Assembly: GCF_932526225.1 (NCBI RefSeq)
Contig: NC_064046.1
Location: forward strand, 9,759,719-9,823,718
Length of the DNA stretch: 64,000 nt
DNA from: Nematostella vectensis
Lineage: Eukaryota > Cnidaria > Anthozoa > Actiniaria > Edwardsiidae
Direction: 5' to 3'
The notes under the pieces were generated by a model. That model searched no databases. It saw nothing but the letters and a program-made list of their open reading frames with translations, and was not told the DNA's origin. Below are positions 22,462 to 33,759 of this stretch, in pieces (position 1 is the stretch's first letter; the number at the start of each line of letters is the position of its first letter). The translations under genes and the position numbers were made by a program.

Positions 22462-23163
22462 CGACGTTAGCGGTGGTGCCATTTACCCCTCGCTTCCCAG
22501 TATGCACAGCGGTGGCGACGTGCAAAGCTTCCGGAAAATAGGTGACACTCAGGCAGTTCAAGACAACGAGATAACGCATCATCGACAGGTGCGGAAAAAG
22601 TATAAGCGCGCCTTTGCCGTTACCCATGCTGTGTCTGTGGTATCCGGTGTCGCTGCAGGGGCGCTTTCCAGCGCCGTGGTAGGGGTCTCTTTGAGTGGAA
22701 TAGGGGCTCTGGTCGGCGGTCCGCTGGCAGGGATCGCTGGGCTGATCGGTGTCGTGGGCGTAGGCGCAGGTATAGTCTCTAGAGATCTTACGAGCAAGTG
22801 GCTAAACACGAAGACACGATGGTTTTATCGGAGAGTAAGAAAAACTAGATCAGCGAGCTCGTCTCTAAGGCTCTACAAAACGGGCACATCTCAGACGAAG
22901 AGTTTCAGTTAATACTTCGGGAACAGGAGAAATACTACGCGTTCAAGGCCACTATCAGAGCTCGACACGGCCTCGCACTGCGTGAGAAAAAAAGCAAGAA
23001 AGGGCCCCCGAGAAAGTCCCTGGGAAGCGAAAAGATGAAAAAGAGACTGCGAAAAAATGCGCGAGGAGTTCGGGAGCGAGGTGTTCTTGTAAAACTCAGG
23101 CTTAAACGCCACGCCAGCGGCTTTGAATTTACGGCCGAAAAAAGGCCATTGCGCGCTCCGTAG
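22451..23163 (+). pseudogene. Gly/Ala-rich membrane protein of virus-like element
   Basis: ATG at 22451 overlaps the preceding stop by 11 bp. An N-terminal tail is followed by a basic helix (VRKKYKRAFAVTHAV) and a long Gly/Ala/Val segment (about 22625-22790) that could span a membrane twice. A frameshift near 22805 leads to KHEDTMVLSESKKN, an in-frame TAG, then ISELVSKALQNGHISDEEFQ and ILREQEKYYAFKATIRARHG and a very basic tail to the stop at 23161-23163. I recall the combination of glycine-rich membrane segment and HISDEEF-type helix in unnamed cnidarian proteins. Function unknown; two lesions. Confidence 0.55.
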
Positions 23164-23200
23164 GCTGGGTATACTATAGGACAGACGAGGGTCTAATTGA

Positions 23201-24070
23201 CGGAAAACGGGCTGGGGGACGCGGTGGGGCGCGGCGCGGGTTATCCCCATTTCTATGAAACCCCCATTCCACCAGCGCTTCGCGCGGCACACCCTAGGCC
23301 TTGGGTATGCCCTAGGGCATGAGAAGAACTACAGAGAACGGGGCGGGGGGCGGCGCAGGTTATCCCCATTTCTATTAAAGCCCCTGCCCGACCTTTCTAC
23401 CCGGACCCCAGCAATTGCTAATTATCTATCTACGCGAACCCCGCCCGCCGTAGATTGATGATTGCTAATTATTTATATACGCGATCCCCCGCTGTTACGG
23501 AAAACGGGCTGGGGGGGCGCGGCGCGGGTTATTCTCGTTTCTATGAAAGTCCCCAGTCCCCAGCGCTTCGCGCGGCATAACCTAGGCCTTGGGTATGCCC
23601 TAGGGTATACGAAAAACGGGCTGGGGGGCGCGGCGAGCCGGGCGGCGGGCGCCAGCCCGGCCAATTCCTTTTCTACCCGAACCCCGCCCGCCGTAGATTA
23701 ACGATTGCTAATCATTGCTAATTATCTATCTACGCGAACCCCGCCCGCCGTAGATTAATGATTGCTAATGATTGCTAATTATATATCTACGCGAACCCCG
23801 CCCGCCGTAGATTAATGATTGCTAATGATTGCTAATTATATATCTACGCGAACCCCGCCCGCCGTAGATTAACGATTGCTAATCATTGCTAATTATCTAT
23901 CTACGCGAACCCCGCTCGCCGTAGATTAATGATTGCTAATGATTGCTAATTATATATCTACGCGAACCCCGCTCGCCGTAGATTAATGATTGCTAATTAT
24001 TGCTAATTACCTATTTACGCGAACCCCGCCCGCCCCACGGGAAACGGGCTGGGGGGGCTCGGCGGGGCGC
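23201..24070 (+). repeat. GC-rich minisatellite cluster next to virus-like module
   Basis: Two interspersed repeat types are present. A GC-rich block starting GGAAAACGGGCTGGGGG occurs near 23201, 23335 (diverged), 23497, 23611 and 24040. A ~57-bp unit containing TCTACGCGAACCCCGC and GTAGATTAATGATTGC occurs near 23429, 23729, 23787, 23843, 23900, 23957 and 24014. The block also has the near-palindrome CCTAGGCCTTGGGTATGCCC at about 23292 and 23580. The short open frames here are low complexity and not genes. It may be the degenerate terminal repeat of the virus-like element. Confidence 0.88.
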
Positions 24071-24119
24071 GGCGCACCTCCCAGCCCTTTCTATGAAATC
24101 ACCAAGTCCCCCCCCTTAG

Positions 24120-25480
24120 GGGATGTTAAACGTTTTTACCGATTCTGTTGTCTCTTAATAAAATTCGACCATCGCTATTTCTAAAAAGGTGTCCAAGGTT
24201 TTTTTTCGATACTGCCCTCTCTTAGGGTCAAAAATTCCTTTGATCACACCCAAGTTGCAACCCGGGATGCAAGCGATCTCAGTTCCGCTCGTGCAACTTT
24301 GTCACATGTGAAACAAACAAGGCAGCTATCGCAGCTATCGCCGATCGTTTGAAGCGCGTTCAGATCCTCAACTTTTGATTCTCATAAACGCAGGTTCGAC
24401 ATACAACTACATCAAGCAAGTACTTTCGGTAAGGCCTATTTTACCAATAGCGTCGGGTAATAGTCTGGAAGATGAGCGGGTTGCGCTAAAATGTTGAAAA
24501 GGAATAAATTCTTTAGTTTTCTAATTATCTTAACAAAAATACTCTCAAATGGACTATCTGGAATTTATTCTCGTGCAACACTGGTCCTTTTGCCCCTCTC
24601 ACACAAGTTGCCTTAGGGTTTGGACTTAGCAAGGGGCGTAAATTCGGGGATGGATCTTTGTCGGCAAGAGTGCATTTATTTTTTCAAATATTGCAAGGAC
24701 AATTTTGGCGTGAAATAAAGATTCATAAATCGCGAAGTTGACAGGTCAGTTTTCAGCCAAAAATTCGTGTGCTTCAAGTTAGAGTATTGTTAGGTGTTAC
24801 TGTGAATTTAGAAAAAAAATAATCGCGCAGATTTCGGGATTTTTATTTTAATATAATATATTGCTTCCATTTAACTTGCATGACAGAAAAATTGGATTTC
24901 CAAGAAGAGTAAATCTAGCCGAATCTGATAAAGCATAGATGTATTAATAAAATCTGAAAAATTTACGAAAATCGCGCCGAAAATGAGTCTTCTGTAGGGA
25001 GGGAACTTAGTATAAGCTGTTCAGCCAAAACAACCTCGGCACACCACCTTAATGCAGAAGAGCACCTATGACAGCCACTGATCAAGCAAGAAAACAAAAC
25101 TGCAAAAACACAAAACTATTGGCTTTTGTGTAAATAACAGGAAAAATTTATAGGTGACTTGCACTAAAAAATAATGAAACATTTTGTGGCTATTTAACCA
25201 GAGAGGGACAAAAAGATAAAACACAAATAAAAACCTTCCGGCTGATTTTTATGTATGCGCAAATTTAGTTGCTCTTTGTTTTGTTACTGATGCTGTAAAA
25301 GCCCGAGCGCTTGCAATTTTACCACCCAAAAGGTGGGATTTGCTAGGCAAGTAATATTTAGATATGTAGAATTCATTGTCAGGGTGTTAAGACCGTTACA
25401 GCTCAAGTATTTAGAATCCTAATACACTATTTCTATTGTAGTATTAACAAGAAACTGACTTATTACCATTTTGTTTGTAT
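24120..25480. other. AT-rich gene-free stretch
   Basis: No coding domain, RNA gene or clear repeat is visible. Base composition falls sharply from the GC-rich block to the left. Confidence 0.5.
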
Positions 25481-25493
25481 ACTTATAATATGA

Positions 25494-25602
25494 TGGAGAA
25501 CTTTGGGAGGAATTGGGAGAATATGGGAGAATTTTATTTGGAGGAATTGGGAGAATCTGGGAGAACTTTGGAAAGAATTGGGAGAATCTGGGAGAACTTG
25601 GA
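25494..25602 (+). repeat. Short tandem repeat, GGGAGAA-type
   Basis: About ten imperfect copies built on GGGAGAATTTGGGAGGAATT and GGGAGAATCTGGGAGAACTT variants occupy roughly 110 bp. Confidence 0.85.
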
Positions 25603-25604
25603 AT

Positions 25605-27789
25605 TGCACTCCGATTTATATTGTTATAAAATGTGTTTTTAGAAAACGATGTTAGCGCCATAAGGCGAATCTAAACATGTATTGTATCCCACTGGGGCGC
25701 CCATCACTCTCTACACGACAGGAGCCGGTACCTTTTAAATGTCTCATTATTTTTCGATATAAATATTCAAGCACTCAAGAATTCTATTTTCAAAGTTGGT
25801 ACACATAATACTGAAACCATTTACAATTCTAGTATTTAAAGCTACTATGTCTAAATGAAGCCTTTTCGATGAGTGAATTGAATGTAGGTTGTAGAAGTTC
25901 ACATTAAGCTCAAAACACGTTGCCTTCCCTTTTTCGTCAAGGTGCCTCTTTTTTGAAAACGTCAGCGTTGTAATTGATAGAAAATATTCGTATTTCCTTG
26001 TTCGCACTGTTATCTTTTTCCTCAGTCTGAGGCACCATTGTGATTATATATAGTATAGATAACTAGCCGCCTATGATTCAACCGAGGGTGAGATAGAGGG
26101 TTAGCTACGATAATTTTATCTTTACGATAGTTCCACAACTTCTCATGTGAATGGCGTTCCGATTTATTTTGTTATAAATTGCTTTTTTAGACAAACGATG
26201 CAATATTATATTGAAAATGCATTGTGTCCCATTTCCAGATGGTGCCCATCACGTCTCTACATGACATGAGCCGCTATCCTTTTAATGTCTTATTATTTTG
26301 TCGAGATAGAGAAAACATTCAAGCACTCAAAAAAGATTTTAGTTTAGTTATGGTACACATAATATTAAAATATAATTTACAGTTCTATTTTTCTAAAAAA
26401 AAAACTTCTATGGTCTACATAAAGTTGCCCCCCCCCTTTATTCGTCAAGGTGGCTTTAAATGCCTCTATTCGAAAAACGTCCATGGTATAAATAATGGAA
26501 TGAGATATTCGTATTTGCCTATTCGCACTGTTTCCTCTTTTCCGCAGTCTGAGTCGCCAAAGGTGATAAGAGGATAATTAAGATATTAGAGGTAGGTATT
26601 AGTTTTACAGAAATAAATGTAGCCGAATTTTATATCGATTGACTTGTTGGCAACTGTTTGAATTTTTCTGCTAATAGGCGTATAAGATTGATGCAAATTT
26701 TTCTTTTTTCCATTACCTGCCAGACTTTTCTCAAAAGCCTGTCTTTCGTAGTAAAGACTTATTTAGATCTTTATATAAATATATATTACTTTTTTAACAC
26801 ATTTTATATATAGGTTTATAAGGCTGCATATGAGTTCTATCTTTTTTTTTACAATTTGGTCAGATACCCTCTATAATCCATGAATGATTTAGCTAACAGT
26901 GCTTGCGGTATCTAGGATGTAAACTTTTTAAGTAATTTTTGAATGTGGCTCACATGTGGTATAGTCTTACTATTGAAAAGTAAATATCAGGGCGTGATTA
27001 TTGTTACATTGGAAGGGCGGGATAAACGGGGAGTGGCCAATAAACGACTCCAAATTTATAACAAAACTAGCCCCCTAGTTCTAGTTCAACTGAGGGTGAG
27101 ATAGAGGGTTTGCTAATTTTTGGGTTCCTGTGTTTTACTTGTGAATGGCGCTCTGATTGATATTATTAGAAACCGTATTTTTAGAAGGCAGTATGCCAGC
27201 CCCATAAGGCGAAGCTCTAAACGCATCAATTAGATTGAAAATGTATTGCATCCCATTTCCAGATGGTGCCCATCACGTCTCTTCACGACATGAGCCGCTA
27301 TCGTGTTTTCTTATTTTTTTCGAGATAGAGACAAAATTCAAGCACTCAAAAAAGATTATAGTTTAATCATGGTACATATAATTTTGAAATATTATTTACA
27401 GTTCTATTTTTCTAAAAAAACTACTATGGTCTACATAAAGTTGCCCCCCCCCCCCCCTTTATTCGTCAAGGTGGCTTTAAATGCCTCTATTCGAAAAACG
27501 TCCATGGTATAAATAATGGAATGAGATATTCGTATTTGCCTATTCGCACTGTTTCCTTCTTTCCGCAGTCTGAGTCGCCATAGGAGATAAGAGGATAATT
27601 AAGATATTAGAGGTAGATATTAGTTTTACAGAAATAAATGTAGCCGAATTTTATATAGATTGATGTGTTGGCAACTGTTTGAATTTTTCTGCTAATAGGC
27701 GTAGAAGATTGATGCAAGTTTTATTTTTTTCCATTACCTGCCAGACTCTTCTCAAAAGCCTGTCTTTCGTAGTAAAGTTTTATTTAGAT

Positions 27790-27792
<3 letters not shown>
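25605..27792 (+). repeat. Three diverged copies of an unclassified ~0.7-1 kb repeat
   Basis: A shared block (CCCATTTCCAGATGGTGCCC and following sequence, then AAGCACTCAAAAAAGAT, then a poly-C tract and TTTATTCGTCAAGGTGGC) occurs near 26226 and 27249, 1,023 bp apart. A more diverged, shorter version starts near 25605 and has its corresponding block near 25684. The later copies share ACTAGCC...GAGGGTGAGATAGAGGG at their left ends (about 26062 and 27065). No coding capacity is evident. Confidence 0.85.

Positions 27793-27822
<30 letters not shown>
27793..27822 (+). repeat. (AT)n run at insertion boundary
   Basis: About 15 AT dinucleotides separate the end of the third unclassified repeat copy from the 3' end of the RT/GIY-YIG element. 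The corresponding site in the second copy (near 26775) has only a short TATATAAATATATAT stretch. Confidence 0.95.
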
Positions 27823-27824
<2 letters not shown>

Positions 27825-29695
27825 TGGTTTGTAGGAAAAAAACACGCGAACTACCGTTTCATCTCTACAAGCCTGTTTCGTTGTTGCCCACTACCATCAC
27901 TTATATACTATCTATGTATAAAATTAACATAAAAATAGGGAGCGAAATTTGAATGGCTCTTATGATGAAATTGAATTGTTCAGCTGTTGCATAACAAGGC
28001 TTTGCTCCTGTGGCGGCACGAAGACACTAGCTCGTTACGCTTGTTTAAAGTTGATAGCTTGGGTTGACGGATAATGATAAGTTTTTCTTTGAGGCAGAGA
28101 TTACATCTTTTGCTAGAGCTGTTGTAGCCGGAGTGAGATGACAGGATTTTCCATGAGATAAAGTGTTCTATGTCGTTGTCTTTAAAGCTCCATATGTACT
28201 TGCTTAGTTCGGTCGAGTTTCTGTGTTTAGCGTGTCGGAATGAGGCGGTGTGGTTTCTATATCTTGTCTTGAATTCGTTCTCGGTTAGTCCTACGTAGGT
28301 TTCGGAGGTGTTGTTGTCCTTTCTTGTTACAGTAGCTTGGTAGATAACAGATGATTGGAGGCAGTTTCCGTCAAGGGGGCACGCGTTCTTTTGTCTGCAG
28401 TTGCATGTTTTGTTATTGGCGGTGGCGAGGGAGGTAGGGGCGTCTTCGGTTGTTATTGATGAGGCGATTATGCGTTTGTTGTGGCGGTCAATTATCTGCT
28501 TGATGTTGCTCATGCAGCTATAACTGATTTTGATTGTGTTCCGGTTGAAGATTTTTCTGAGTTTGTGGTCTTTAGGGAAGTGCTTGTCTATGAGTGAGAG
28601 GAATCTGTGGCCGATGTTGGTGCTTGTGTTCTTGCTAAAAGGGGGGTTGTACCAGATGATGTTGTTGCGCTGGCGGTTCTTGCGTTTGCTTGTGGTGTTT
28701 GGTTCGTAGTGCAGCGTGTAGTTATATCCACTTTCGTCGAGTGCTATCTGGTATGGCGGGGCGGCTTGGTCGAAGGTTTCTTTGTCTGATAATAGTGTAG
28801 ATAAGCGTTTGTTGATACTGGCAGGGATATTCTTTGTGATGGTAGGTGGGTGGTTGCTATCGCGGTGGACGTACTTGTTGAAGATTCGGCATAGTTCTTT
28901 CTTGATATTTTCTGTGTTTTTAGGTGTGGCGCTTGTGATGGCTAGTCCGTCGTCGCGGTAGAGTCCTACGTTGATGTTAAGGTCTTGGAGTTGGGAGAGG
29001 AGGAAGTTGCCTACAAGTTCGCATGTTTCAGCGCCGTCGTAGCTTCCCATTGTCACGTCAAATGTCGAGTTGCCTTTTTTGTGCCAGAGTGTTTGGTTGT
29101 GAACTAGGATAGAGCTCTTGGCGTGGGTTATGATGTTTTTTTCTTCAGCGGTAATGCAGTCGTAGTCAGCGGCGAAGTCGAGGGCTTTGTTTAGGAGTTT
29201 ATGGCTGATGGATGGGTAGAATTCCACTATGTCGAAACATATAAAGTTGGATGCTATCTTGTTTTTGTTGATGTGAACCAGTCGATTACGGCTTTAGTGC
29301 TTTTCCATTGGTGAAAGTTACGTTTTGTTGCGATGGTGGTGGTGTTGATGCGGTCGAGGATACTTTTGCTGATCTTGCCTATTTCGGACTTGATAGGGTT
29401 GATGAGTCTGCAGGTCGGTTCATTAGCGAAGTTCGGTTTGTGATCTTTGAGTGTTTTAAATGCTTGTTTGTTGGCGGTGGTGTCCATTCTATCGTCGATT
29501 CCTAGTTTTTTCGCGATGTTTTTGTTTTCTTTGTGGATGGCTTGCGTAGTCTCGGATGGAGTTTTCTTGTAGGATTTTGTTATTTCTTTTTCTAGGAGAT
29601 TCTTGTAGGCTGACGGTTCTAGTTTATAGAAGTTGGTAGTTTTGTCGGCGGCGACCGGCGAGTAAGGATACTGTACCATTACAGGTAAAATACCT
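27823..29695 (-). mobile_element. RT plus GIY-YIG retroelement (Penelope-like), 5'-truncated
   Basis: The coding strand is minus. A reverse transcriptase with a YRDD active site is followed by a Cys-rich linker and a C-terminal GIY-YIG nuclease, the domain order of canonical Penelope-like elements. The 5' end is missing: reading starts at VAADKTTNFYKLE near 29655, which is well inside the RT protein in related elements as I recall them. Apart from one frameshift the remaining coding sequence is open, so this is a young insertion compared with its neighbours. No hammerhead ribozyme or LTR-like pseudo-repeat is recognisable at its ends. The Penelope label is a structural inference. Confidence 0.8.
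27980..29679 (-). pseudogene. Reverse transcriptase with C-terminal GIY-YIG endonuclease
   Basis: From 29679 down, the first frame carries FKTLKDHKPNFANEPTCRLI and NPIKSEIGKISKSILDRINT. One frameshift near 29228-29254 joins it to a 415-codon frame (29227-27980) beginning EFYPSISHKLL, the first catalytic palm motif. The active-site box LYRDDGLAI lies near 28942-28965. A Cys cluster (CNCRQKNACPLDGNC, near 28400) leads into the GIY-YIG domain: SVIYQATV, TYVGLTENEFKTRYRNHTAS (about 28300-28240) and a distal KEKLIIIRQPKLSTLNKRNE. The RT copies RNA to DNA and the nuclease would nick target DNA. The N-terminal part is absent. Confidence 0.85.
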
Positions 29696-30837
29696 TATCT
29701 ATCTAGCAAAATATAAAACAACTAATAAGACTCATTAGATATCAATTCATTAGATATCAGCTTCATTTATGCCCCCCCCCCCCCATTTATGTATAATATA
29801 TTTGTTACATGTTTGTTTGGGGGAATATAATGCATTGATTATGCTTTTATTCTATTCTTTGTAACAGTTCCTAAATACATTTCAAAGGAAAATCAGAACA
29901 TAGTCCAGCGTAGTATTCGAGCGTTTCCTTATTTTAAGAGGGGAGAAGATTACAACCCTTTCACCTTCACGACGCTTACGATCACTCGATCCTCTAACAG
30001 ATCTCATCGATTTCCTGGTTAACTTTTTGTGTTATCCTTCGCAAACTTACAGTCATATTGCCCTTCCATTTCGGCGATATTCTATTTGACTCCTACTCGT
30101 GATTTCATAAAGACTTGTAGCGAGATGTTTGTTGATATTTTTTGGATTTTTTTAATGTTTCTTCGCTCGAAGTAAATTAATCATAAAAAAACCACTTGTT
30201 CCCAGAAAACTCACAAAAATATTGCCAAGAACAGATGAAGCAATCATTTAAAAAGTGTCCAAAATAAATGTTTAGTAGCGTATCGTAAGGTGGGAGTCAT
30301 CCGCCATCCGATGAAAATACAGAAAACCACAGGAAACCCAAAAGGTTGCTTAGGATCCTTTAAATGCCTTTGCTTCATAACTACGAAAAGCATAAAAGCA
30401 GATCCTGAACATTTCATGATTTTTAAGATGCGTTTAAATATAGTGAAGTTAGTAATTTGTTTAAGAACATTCTTAAAGACACTTAAATAAAATACTACAT
30501 GTAAAAACATTTAAAAAGTGACTTAAATTTACTTAAATATACTACTATATTTAAGATGGGTGCTTAAACTTAACTTAAAGTTACTAAATTTATTTAGTAA
30601 ATTTAAGAAACATTTAAGAAACCACGTAAAGCCTTGTAAATTTATATTTTCGCCCAGTCATCGTCTTTGAAGTGAAGGACTAACTCTGAAAGATACAAAA
30701 CACAAATATATTCCAACGAACGGGTGGGAAGGGAGGGATTGCATTGTTAAATCTCGTCTCTTATTTCTCGTATATACTTTACCAGTAAGCAGGCTTTCAT
30801 AATCCCCTATTATATTCTAAAATACTCAGAAAAAGAC
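29696..30837. other. AT-rich gene-free stretch with poly-C and ACTTAAA-rich sequence
   Basis: A poly-C run lies at about 29771-29784. From 30480 to 30620 the sequence is a low-complexity mix of ACTTAAA/TTTAAGT variants, giving many small self-complementary segments. No domain is recognisable in the short open frames near 30244-30510. Confidence 0.55.
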
Positions 30838-32060
30838 TCAATTTAACAATGCATGTCCAAAGCCAAAAATAATATGTTTATGTACCACTAGACAGTATAT
30901 CTCTTCCAGCGGTAGGATTAAAGCTTGGCCTGTAGTAGAATGTAATAAACGTGTATTCCCGTGACCAGTAAGCGAATGATAAATTTTTTGGGATTGAGAA
31001 TCCCTGTTTTCTGGCCTCCGTGGCCACTGCTTCACGTACTGAATGTGCCTTAAAGATACTGGTGTCTCAGTACTTGTATCCCGTGTGGCCAGCACAGCCC
31101 TGGCATCCCCTCCTACTAGACTTGTGCATAGATAACCCTCAACTATTTCCACTCAGGAGAGATTTACTTTCTCAGGACCACAAACCTTACCCACTAGAAC
31201 ACCTTCAACTAGCTGGATGGCTTCTATCAACAAAGGTTTCCTGGAGGCAGGCATCCCTACTAGGTCTTTAGAAATCCTCCTTGCAGAATGGTGTAAAAAC
31301 ACTAGTGATATCTTTGATATCGTGAGCTTGCTCACGTCTCTTGGTGGATAATTGAGCTGAGGATTCACCCAAAAGCATTTGGTACATTGGACAAAATTGA
31401 GGGTTTTTGCCTAGGACAGTTTATCATCGTCTATAGCATCAGAGATAAGAAGCTTATCTTGAGTCTCTTTGTGTTTTTTATACTGTTGACCATGGTTGTG
31501 AGGTAGGAATCAAGAGAATGAGTAAAGGCAGCATCTGAAGCTGGCCGTGGAAATTCTTTAATGATTGAACCTCTCTCGAAGCACTGTAGGGGCTTCTGAA
31601 TAACTTTTAGAAAAGCACTTAGCGCCTCCCTAGCCTCCCAGAACTAGTAAGGTGAAAGTAGACCTTCAGTATCGTCCTCTTGCTCATAATTTTCGACCAT
31701 GCGGTCTAGGGTTTTGGAATCTTAGCGAATCCGTTTTGCCGCGTTATGATGCTCTTTTTCGATCATAATAACGTCAATCGAAGGAGCTGGCCTCTTGTTT
31801 GATCTCGCCGTTTGGTCCACACACTCTCCGGTGGAGTGGTCTACCATGTGGCCCACAGGCTCTACGGTTTCTTTATTGACATGAGTCGCCAAGTTTGGCA
31901 TAAATTGACGTAAAGATAGCATCAGAAATCATAGAGATGGATGACGTGTCGGCAACGAGAGCCTGGGCTATTGCGGAAGGCGATGGGTGGGAAGATTCAC
32001 TTACTATTTCCGCTGGATTGGGCTAGATTGAACCAGGAGAAACTTGGTTGACCGCCATCT
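30838..32060 (-). pseudogene. Unclassified degraded coding remnant
   Basis: Several minus-strand frames follow one another without overlap conflict: 32055-31925 (starting MAVNQVSPGSI then stop), 31922-31722 (HMVDHSTGECVDQTARSNKR, IDVIMIEKEHHNAAKRIR), 31368-31153 (VGMPASRKPLLIEAIQLVEG) and 31152-30838. The first parts have the polar composition of a retroelement gag. No catalytic motif is recognisable, so I do not assign a class. It could be an old gag-like region of an LTR or DIRS-type element or a decayed host gene. Confidence 0.3.
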
Positions 32061-32159
32061 ATCCGTAAGGAGTGAACGAAAAAGGCGATGAGTCCGCAGT
32101 CACAGCGGGAATTGAAAAGGCATTACCAAGACTACTGTTTTGTTTCTTTGAAATCACTG

Positions 32160-32600
32160 TATTTTTAGTGAACAAAGGACATTTCATTGTTAATTAATTA
32201 ATAAATAGTAATTTATTTATAAAGCGCTAAAACTATGCTTATATATTCTAAAGCGCTCAACAGAAAACAAATTCTTAAAAAAAACATCTAAACTAAATCA
32301 ACATAACAAATTGTAACACGGTCAGCTAAATTAACAAGTCCTCTATGTGAAATAAGCCAATTTAGAAAGATGAGATTTTAGTGCTTTTTTAAATGGCTCA
32401 CGGCCTTTTATGTTCCTAACTAGCTCGGGTAGTGAATTCTACGCAGAAGGCCCAGCATGGGCAAAGCTCTGTCGCCAAAGGTTTTGCATCTTGTGTGTGG
32501 TACTGCAAGTACCAGGTCTTTGTTTGACCTTAGATTTTATTTTGAAGTATAATTGGTGGTTAGAATCCGCATTCTAAATTATCATATCCTCCTCCATCTC
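32160..32600. other. AT-rich sequence between two degraded elements
   Basis: The stretch contains AAAGCGCT repeated near 32221 and 32251 and no recognisable coding sequence. It might be untranslated sequence of one of the neighbouring elements. Confidence 0.35.
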
Positions 32601-32619
32601 CTAAATTATCACATTATCA

Positions 32620-33757
32620 TATCCTGCACATATTGCATCTGCTCTTGAAGCCTTAGATAGTAAAAGATGCTGGGTAAGGCTCTTTTTTGCCGACTTCCAG
32701 AAAGGATTTGACTTGATTGACCACTCCATTTTCTTAAATAAGATAAAATCCTTCGATATTCATTTTTGCTTGACAAAATGGATCGCTTAATTTTTATTAG
32801 ACAGATGCCAGTGTGTAAGCATAGGCAACCATTGTTCCCCAGTTTTGTATACCAATGAGGGAATTCCCCAAGGAACTAGGCTAGTCCCAGTCTTATTCGC
32901 CATCATGGTAAACGATCTAGTATCATTTTGGGGTCCTAGGGCCAAGTATGTGGACGACTTACCATCGTATTTAGGTAACATAGTGGATGATATTCGATCG
33001 TTCGCTTCCTCAAACATGCGCCTAAGCCCGTCAAAATGTAAGTCCATGTCGCTGGACTTCTTACGCTATAACAGTTACATCTGCCCGCCCCTAGCCGTCG
33101 GTGACACCACAATTGAGTCCGTCTCGTCGTTTAAGTTCCTAGGCGTATACATATAGATCTCACTTGTGGCGTGCACTGCGACTACATAATTAAGAAGTCC
33201 AACCGTAGGCTCTATGCCTTAAGGACACGCTGTAATGTAAACTCTCTAGATATCGTCACTGTCTATTGTGCCCTAATAAGGCCTATACTAGAATACTGCT
33301 ACTTTGTTTTTGCCGGCCTTCCATCCTACCTTTCTCAGGCTATCGAGAAGGTAGAAAAGCGTGTTCTGTCCATTATATTTCCAGGCCTTCCATATAGTGC
33401 CCTAGCTGCTGCAAACCTAGGCTTACTGGCACAAAGAACGTCTGACGCTTGTAGCAAAGTTATCAGCTCCATACACCAAAACAATCCCCTACATTGCTTG
33501 GTCAAGGACCGAATTACGCAGCGTAATACAAGATACGCCCTTAGATCCCACGGTGTATATAACATTAAGCCATGTAACACGACCCGATTTTCATATTTTG
33601 TCACAAACCAGTATGCTATAGTTATTTTTTAACGTGGAAGTTTTGTACTTTTTATACTTTATTTATTAACGTAATTATTGTATTGTTGTCTGCTGACTGC
33701 AACTATAGTTTAAAAGTCAGTTCTACAAGAGTTGCGATTAAACTGATCTATCTATCT
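32620..33757 (+). mobile_element. CR1/Jockey-like LINE, 3' part
   Basis: A plus-strand RT 3' half and C-terminal domain are followed by a short AT-rich 3' UTR ending in an ATCT-type tail (CTGATCTATCTATCTC near 33743-33757). This tail is typical of CR1/Jockey-group LINEs. The 5' end is truncated in the RT. Stops near 32790 and 33155, together with an internal loss around the catalytic box, show it is inactive. Confidence 0.8.
32655..33630 (+). pseudogene. LINE RT and C-terminal domain fragment
   Basis: The reading begins with FFADFQKGFDLIDHSIFLNK (about 32683), continues with YTNEGIPQGTRLVPVLFAIM (about 32848) and KYVDDLPSYL (about 32944-32975). Sequence between the YVDD box and DIRSFASSNMRLSPSKCKSM looks shortened. 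SVSSFKFLGVYI ends one frame at 33155. The next (33171-33632) has IIKKSNRRLYALRTR, YCALIRPILEYC and CLVKDRITQRNTRYALRSHG, the C-terminal region of CR1/Jockey LINEs. Confidence 0.82.
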
Positions 33758-33759
33758 CG

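Larger units (their letters stand above)
19222..24110. mobile_element. Decayed virus-like (Polinton-like?) capsid-gene module
   Basis: A GC-rich island in AT-rich surroundings packs at least five genes with almost no spacing. A minus-strand capsid-like gene diverges from a plus-strand coiled-coil/hydrophobic gene. That gene converges (11 bp apart) on a minus-strand ~390-residue gene preceded by a 123-codon gene, which in turn diverges (42 bp) from two plus-strand genes overlapping by 11 bp. This architecture is viral rather than metazoan. I recall similar sets of unnamed proteins in several cnidarian genomes, but that is memory and unverified. No DNA polymerase, integrase, ATPase or protease is visible, so assignment to Polintons or adintoviruses is inference. 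Every gene has stops or frameshifts. GC-rich minisatellites flank the right end; a LINE cuts the left end. Confidence 0.6.

Noticed and set aside
28607..29505. Plus-strand frames of 60-65 codons
   Set aside because: They are shadows of the minus-strand RT/GIY-YIG coding region.
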